From the NCBI RefSeq assembly GCF_000346465.2, contig NC_034011.1, forward strand, positions 21,278,264 through 21,342,263: DNA of 64,000 nucleotides. The letters run 5' to 3'. Shown one piece after another: positions 58,322 to 64,000 of this stretch. This DNA comes from Prunus persica. Lineage: Eukaryota; Streptophyta; Magnoliopsida; Rosales; Rosaceae. The position numbers were made by a program, and so were the translations under genes. Every line of letters starts with the position of its first letter. Positions within the stretch are counted from its first letter, which is position 1. The notes beneath the pieces were generated by a model. That model worked only from the letters and a program-made list of their open reading frames with translations. It searched no databases and was not told where the DNA came from.

Positions 58322-60065
58322 TCTCGACGCACCTCCAGACCTCCGTCTCAACAATTTCTCTTGGAAATGGCAAATAGAGACAAGTATGCTATACCCAATA
58401 AAGAAAAGATTCAACTTGTTAGGTTAAGTCAAAATGCAAACTTTATGTCTCTTGCTATTTAAAACAATATGCAATAATAATCCAGAACATTATTTCTTAC
58501 CCCTCAAACTTTCTAGGCAAACAAGCAAAACCCTAATACACAAAAGAGTGAAACCTCGGCGTGAGCACAATGCTTGGCGCTTCGTTCGTTCACTCGGAAA
58601 AGAAAATTTCAGACAGGGAAAAAACATCAGATAAAAATCTGGGTTGGGTTAACATGTCAAATATTCGGGTCGGGTCGGGTCTAAAACTGTTTTTCATGCC
58701 TCCAACTGATGTGGTGGTGTAATTATTATTTGTCTGTATGATTGGTCTAATCTTAAACTCTATTTGTTTTTCATAATTCTTTTTTAATGAAAATTTGTTT
58801 TTAGTAATTAAAATAAAACATCATTTGTTTGTTTTTTTGTTTTTGTTTTTTTTTGGACGACATTTGATAATTAAAGGTTGATGAAAAGTTTGGATGATTT
58901 TGTTTTTGTGTCCCATGGAACTATTATTGCTGGGCTAAAACTTCATGCTAGAAAAGTAACATGTCAGTCCCATAGTGAAGAAGTGGCCTCTAGTGTAGAG
59001 CATGTGCCAATCTCTATTTATAATCAAACAATCTTAATGGCATCAAAAAGTGATGGAAGAATTCAAGATCAACCATGCCAAAAACTGGCTGCTCGGGATC
59101 ACCAGATTGAATTGATGAGAATGGATTTCACATATTGAAAGAGTCAATGGCTGTCATGGACTTATATTTTGTTAGATTCTAATGATATGATGATCTTAAA
59201 TTATTAATCTAATTTAAGATGAGGGAGATTCGAACTTGAATGTAAGAAGAACGGGCTCACTGTGATGGCCAATTGGCATACGAAGTTACGAAGACGACGG
59301 TGTAAATTGACCCAACTTGGCAAGTAACACGAATCTGTCCCCTCCTAGTAGTACATCTGTCTAAGTTACTTCAAACTTTTATCTCACACAAAAGAAAGAA
59401 AAGAAAAAAGGAAAAAGCTAATGCTTTTTTTTTTCTTTTCCCACTTAGCAGAACAACAAGAAGTAAGGAACTAAATTCCAACAGATTAGGTGTGTATTAA
59501 TATTCTACCTCTTTCTGAGCATCTCAAGCATTAAGAAAATTAAGAAAACCAGTCTAAAGTTATTGGCATGATTTTCATGCAGAAAAAAATAAACAGCACT
59601 TCGCATCTTACAATGATCCAGCAGAGGGCAGAAGTAACCAGAAAGGAAGACATAACCCAAATAGCAAGAAAGCTTTATGAGGCCAATGTGCTGCTAGCCA
59701 TGTGCAAAAAGTAGATGCAAAAGAAAAAACACCATGCCCTCATCATGTCAATTCTTTCTATCTAATCTTCACTTTTCTGGCTTCTATTATTTTTGTGATT
59801 AAAGTACAGATCCAGCTCTAAAGCCTTCAATACTCTGCAGATCTTCTGACTTAGTTCTATCTAACATGTGCTTTTCCTCTAATTAAGATGTATTAGTTTC
59901 TCCTGTGAAGCTTAATGTGGTTACTATAATTGAGTGAAAATGTCAGTACAATTATCAACTTTTTCCTGAAGCATATATGTTAACCTCAGCTCCTCTGGAT
60001 GTTTTCCAACAGAATTGGCAAGAGTCTCCTTTGAGCGTCTTCTTCTTTGGGTTTCCTCAGTTGAG
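58322..60065. other. Intergenic: TAF6 promoter, then IQD upstream region
   Basis: 58322-58640 is the divergent upstream region of TAF6. 58660-58680 has TCGGGTCGGGTCGGGT-type words. The 86-codon frame at 58878-59138 shows no family signature. 59750-60060 leads to the IQD start, with a CT-rich leader from about 59985. No mobile element ends are recognised. Confidence 0.4.
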
Positions 60066-62219
60066 ATGGGTATCAATGGAGGTTTGGTCAGGAGTGTCTT
60101 TTCAAGAAATAGGTCTTTGGGAACTCATGAGAGCAATGTAAGTCCAATTATATATGTTTATTCATATAATTCAACCCCCTACTGTTTCTTGTGCTGTATA
60201 TAAATTGTATCATTTTGTTTATTTTTCTTCTTTGGCATCAGGTAAGGAGCAATATGACAGAAAGGAGAAGATGGAGCTCTGTTAGATCATACTTATGTGG
60301 GGATGAATATAATTCAGTCCTTGCAGAAAATGATTCATCTTCAGTTAAGAGCTCTGTGGTTACTCCCACACAGCTCAATTCAGTCCTTGTAGAGGACGAT
60401 TCTTCTTCGGTTAAGAGCTCTGAGGCTACTGTTACACAACCGATGCCAGAAGACTTACCAGACAAGGATGGCATCAAAAGAGAAGTAACTAAGGAAGATA
60501 TGGAAATGGCAAAGAAGGAATTTTCGGTCTCAAAAACTATGTCTGAAGAGCAAGCAGCAACCATCATCCAGTTAGCATTTAGAGGCTTTCTGGTAACTCC
60601 ATTCAAAATTATCATCTTGTAGAATTTTATTGTCCATATAAATTTCAAGATAAAGTATTTAAAGATCTTTGATAGAAATAATTAGCATGCTCATGTACAA
60701 GGATTTATGTTATAATTCAACTTAGACAGAAAACTCAGTCATCTCAAAATTGTTTTTAGAATATACTATTCATTGATAACTTTGTGAAAAATCTGCTTTA
60801 CTGCACTGGAAATTGTGGCTAATAGTCATTAGACTGCTTGGATTTCAGACTAGGTGTCAAAATGAAGGAATTAAATCGAAGTATGGTAAGCAGGAGCTTA
60901 TTGTAGGACCAGAAAGTCTAAGTATGGAGTCTCTGGGCACATCAGTTGAAGTTCAAACGGGAAATTCTGTGGATGTCTACTCAATTCAAGAAGAAAATGT
61001 GGCTGCTCACCGCCGGATGCAACAGAAAGCTAGAACTCAGGAACTAAAGCTGAAGGTAGATCAGAAACAACTCTACCTTTTAGTTGTTAGAATTACATAA
61101 TGTTAACAAATGTGGTAGAAGGAGAACCAGCTGAAACCTTAAGTTTAGTTTCCGGATGTACTGTTTCTGCTCCGTGAAAACTAATTAAGCACATTTAGCA
61201 TTAACGGCTTCATCATAGCCTTCTTGGTCATGCATTTGTACTCCACATGGAATATAGGACATTTCATGTGCAGGGTGGGATTAGTGAATGCAACAGAAAT
61301 TTATATACGTACCGATATCGAATCACATACAATCCTTAAGATTTGCTGAAATTTACAGGAAGAATGGGATGATAGCACGGTGAGTAGCAACATATCAAAA
61401 ATGAGGATTCAGAACAGACTGGAAGCAACGACCAGGCGTGAGAGAGCACTGGCTTATGCCTTTTCACAACAGGTACATATGAAATTGATTCCTGAAAGAT
61501 GTCCTAGACTCGTGTTACGATTGTCGAATATTCAACTTTCCTATTTGTTTGTAGCTAAGGATCTGTTCAAAGAAAAGACACACCACATCTGATGGCACAG
61601 AACAGAACATGGGATGGAGCTGGCTGGAACGGTGGATGGCAACCCGCCCTCCTGAAATCTCCTCAGTCGAAAGTCATATGAGCAATCATGTTGAGCCAAT
61701 TAACAGCAACCAAAGATTTATTATCGGAAAGAAATTGTTCGACGGGGCAGGTGAAGAAAAAGAGAGCTGCGGATCTAATGAAGTGAATATCCTATTTGAT
61801 AGCTTCCCAGTAACAACAGCAGAAGAGAAAGATGGCTATAGTCCAACTCAAAACAGGTTTAAGGCTACAAGAAGTGCATCAAGGAGAAAAACTGCGCCAA
61901 GCTATGAGTGTGGGAAAGAGTATCCCAAGGTAAGCGTATGCCCCAGTTAAGCATAATCTAAACTGAGCTTCTGAAATGAAATTACCTCAATGGTTGCAAA
62001 ATGCAAACACCAAACCTTTGGTGTTCTACCTTCTTACTGGATTTGCTTGCATAATGTCTTTTCTAGAAGAAAAAAATTACCAAGTTCCAGCACTCAATGA
62101 TTGTGGCTTCCACATTGGTACAGGTAAGCAAGAAGGATTGTTCGAGGGAGGCTGAAAAAGATAAAGAGCACAACCCGAAGAACACAGGAAGAATCAAGTA
62201 CAAAAATGCTTCGTTTTAA
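60066..62219 (+). CDS. IQD: IQ67-domain-like protein with a reduced calmodulin-binding region
   Basis: Six exons: 60066-60137, 60242-60592, 60849-61055, 61359-61472, 61555-61929, 62124-62219; 404 residues, all phase 0. IQD proteins are plant calmodulin-binding scaffolds on microtubules, membranes or in the nucleus. One clear IQ motif is present, EEQAATIIQLAFRGFL, followed at once by the conserved phase-0 intron (residue ~141). The expected second and third IQ motifs are missing; exon 3 instead has low-similarity sequence (GKQELIVGPESLSMESLG) before the family resumes at EENVAAHRRMQQKARTQELK and EEWDDSTVSS. Later hallmarks are intact: EATTRRERALAYAFSQQ, SWLERWMATRPPE and the basic C-terminal RIKYKNASF. 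Exon 2 carries a tandem internal repeat (NSVLAENDSSSVKSS and NSVLVEDDSSSVKSS). Start taken at MGINGGLVRSVFSRNRSLG. Confidence 0.85.
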
Positions 62220-62901
62220 GGATTATAAATTTCCGATTATAATCTTAATCTGCCCCTGTTAAAGTAAATAAGGCTATTTCTTACTGCTTACCATGCACCT
62301 TGTATGAGGATTCAAATGGTGTCATTGATTTCCCATGTAGATGTTAACGAACAGATCTCCATCTCATTTAGTTTAGAAGTGGAACCTAAGCTAGAATTCC
62401 CAAAAATCCATGCTTGTAAAGGAGTTGATTTATGAATATATAAGTTGATGCTTGGTATCTCATGGGCAATAACTTATCTGAGACCCAGATTCAAAACAAG
62501 GGCAACTATAAGAACCTCAACTCCAAGGGCCCAACTAAGTCATAGTGAATCCAAAGCACAAATACTCCAACGAATTAGGTAAAGGGAAGCAAAATAAGGC
62601 AATCCAAAGCATCAATACTCAGATGAATTAGGTAAAAAGGAGCAAAATACGGCAAACAGAGAGAATGGAAAGAAGCACCATAATGGAAGCAGTCATTAAA
62701 TGAAGAAAAAAAAAAACACAAACATAACAGATGTATTAATAATAACAGATGTTACATGGAACATGACCAATTCCCCATCTGGAAATACAAAACCACATAA
62801 AGAGCCAACTGCCAATCCAAGTTTGACTTATATTAGTGCCAATTAACCGCGAACAGGTAAAGGTAAAATATAACATCCAAATAGAGTTGATCCTGGAACC
62901 T
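62220..62901. other. Convergent 3' UTR region of IQD and eIF1A
   Basis: The two genes converge. 62520-62650 contains two near-direct copies of a GAATTAGGTAAA-type word. Nothing else is recognised. Confidence 0.45.
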
Positions 62902-63339
62902 CTATATCTTATCAATATCTTCATCCTCAAACTCAATATAGTCATCAGCACCGCCTTCTTCCTCGTCTTCAAGACCCCCGGCAATACCCTCATTAAGACG
63001 TGTGTTCTCTGGAAGCTCTCCATATGCCTTCAGAAGCCTAGCCTCATCAGGCATGTACTTGAGGATCACATCAGCTTTGTCGTCCTGATAATCACGAAGA
63101 CCAACAAGAATGATATCACCGGCTGCAATCCAAACCTTCTTGTGCATCTTACCACGGATGTGACAAAGTCGCTTCGTCCCATCAATGCACATGGCTTCAC
63201 AGCGACCGTTACCCAGCATACGAAGCACTTGGGCATACTCCTGTCCATCTTCCTTAAACACAAGTTCACGCTTTTCATCATCGGCTTCATTCTTACCTCT
63301 CTTCCTGTTCTTTCCTCCCTTTCCCTTGTTCTTCGGCAT
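62902..63339 (-). CDS. EIF1A: Eukaryotic translation initiation factor 1A
   Basis: Intronless coding frame of 145 residues from ATG at 63339. eIF1A binds the A site of the 40S ribosomal subunit, promotes ternary-complex recruitment and scanning. Shown by the basic N-terminal tail ([20 protein letters not shown]), the S1/IF1-type OB fold (~residues 27-100: [80 protein letters not shown]) and the acidic C-terminal tail ending [14 protein letters not shown]. Length matches plant eIF1A exactly. An acceptor GGTTGCAG ends at about 63359, 20 bases before the ATG on the minus strand, so a 5' leader intron is likely, with its donor further up or beyond the window. Confidence 0.96.
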   Translation of the reverse strand: MPKNKGKGGKNRKRGKNEADDEKRELVFKEDGQEYAQVLRMLGNGRCEAMCIDGTKRLCHIRGKMHKKVWIAAGDIILVGLRDYQDDKADVILKYMPDEARLLKAYGELPENTRLNEGIAGGLEDEEEGGADDYIEFEDEDIDKI

Positions 63340-64000
63340 GATTACTTTTTCTGCTTCTGCAACCAAAGTCAGATAGTCAAAGTTGAAGATTAACCAATTG
63401 TATAAGTTGATAAATTACTCAACCACAAAAATTTCATGATTTACTGCAGACTCAAAATTCATGAAAGCATATTTTGAACGGGAAGAAACAAACAATAAAG
63501 TAAATAAACTCCATCCCTAAAAGAACTAAGTCCAATTCTGTGTTGGCTACAACTACAAATTCTCCTTTTCACCATTAAGGAACAACACAAACAATTTTCA
63601 GCTCCATCAATAAGTTTTCAGAAGTTACGAAAAAAAAAAAAATTCAAATTTTGCAAATTTCTAAATATTGTGTCCCTAATCTAACTACTGAATAAGCTGC
63701 AGTTACCACTGAAAAATTAAAAAACAAGAATAAAAAGTTATCCCCACCTAATAGAATCGCTTAGAAACTTAAATTTTTACTTTTCTTAAGATAACAGTGC
63801 ATAAATATCAAATTCCAGTACAGAATAGATCCTAGGTCTCAACAACTTGAAGTACCAGTTCTTTCGATTTGGGGGAATTAAAAAAAGTTCAAAATTTAAT
63901 CATTCGTATATAAACTTAATTTCAAGGAAGAAAATCCATCAAAATTTGGGGGAAAAAGAGGAAAAAAATTGCAACGGAAACTTAGCCCTAATATAAAACA
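63340..64000 (-). other. Probable leader intron and upstream region of eIF1A
   Basis: On the minus strand the sequence ending GACTTTGGTTGCAG is a good acceptor, and T-rich sequence precedes it. The stretch is AT-rich without coding signal. The donor and first leader exon are not identified. Confidence 0.4.

Overview
This is plant nuclear DNA. Genes have many short GT-AG introns in AT-rich sequence, and the products are plant families: a fasciclin-like arabinogalactan protein, an IQ67-type protein, secreted glycine-rich proteins and a plant fimbrin. Codon use, product similarity and the transposon set suggest a woody rosid eudicot, possibly Rosaceae; the taxon is inference. Two runs of exactly 100 N (35908-36007 and 37114-37213) show a draft scaffold.

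Layout. 1-2339 is the right-hand end of a CACTA transposon. From 4.5 to 25.6 kb lies a gene-rich block: Rho GDP-dissociation inhibitor (+), FLA7-type arabinogalactan protein (+), fimbrin (+, with two single-base frameshifts in one exon), an ankyrin/double-BTB protein (-) and a TBC-domain Rab GTPase-activating protein (-). From 26 to 35 kb is mostly intergenic DNA with SINE-like copies, an unclassified dispersed repeat and a non-autonomous PIF/Harbinger element with a Myb/SANT-like ORF.

From 35.8 to 47.2 kb is a minus-strand cluster of five two- or three-exon genes for small secreted glycine-rich proteins. Two are damaged by the assembly gaps and share a near-identical duplicated block. Two others form a 1.5-kb segmental duplication, one copy of which abuts a copia fragment. 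At 48222-51715 is an almost complete hAT transposon with a perfect 8-bp target-site duplication and one frameshift in its transposase.

From 52.7 kb to the end is a second gene-rich block: a two-EF-hand protein (+), TFIID subunit TAF6 (-), an atypical IQD protein (+) and translation factor eIF1A (-).

The housekeeping genes are not organised as a pathway; they are ordinary single plant genes. Several concern membrane and cytoskeleton control (RhoGDI, fimbrin, Rab-GAP, IQD), but I see no evidence of co-regulation. The part that behaves as a unit is the glycine-rich protein cluster, where three genes share a G-box/ABRE-like promoter block. I found no convincing undescribed system. The best leads are the glycine-rich cluster, including a possible His-Gly-repeat exon at a gap, the architecture of the hAT element, and the fimbrin double frameshift.
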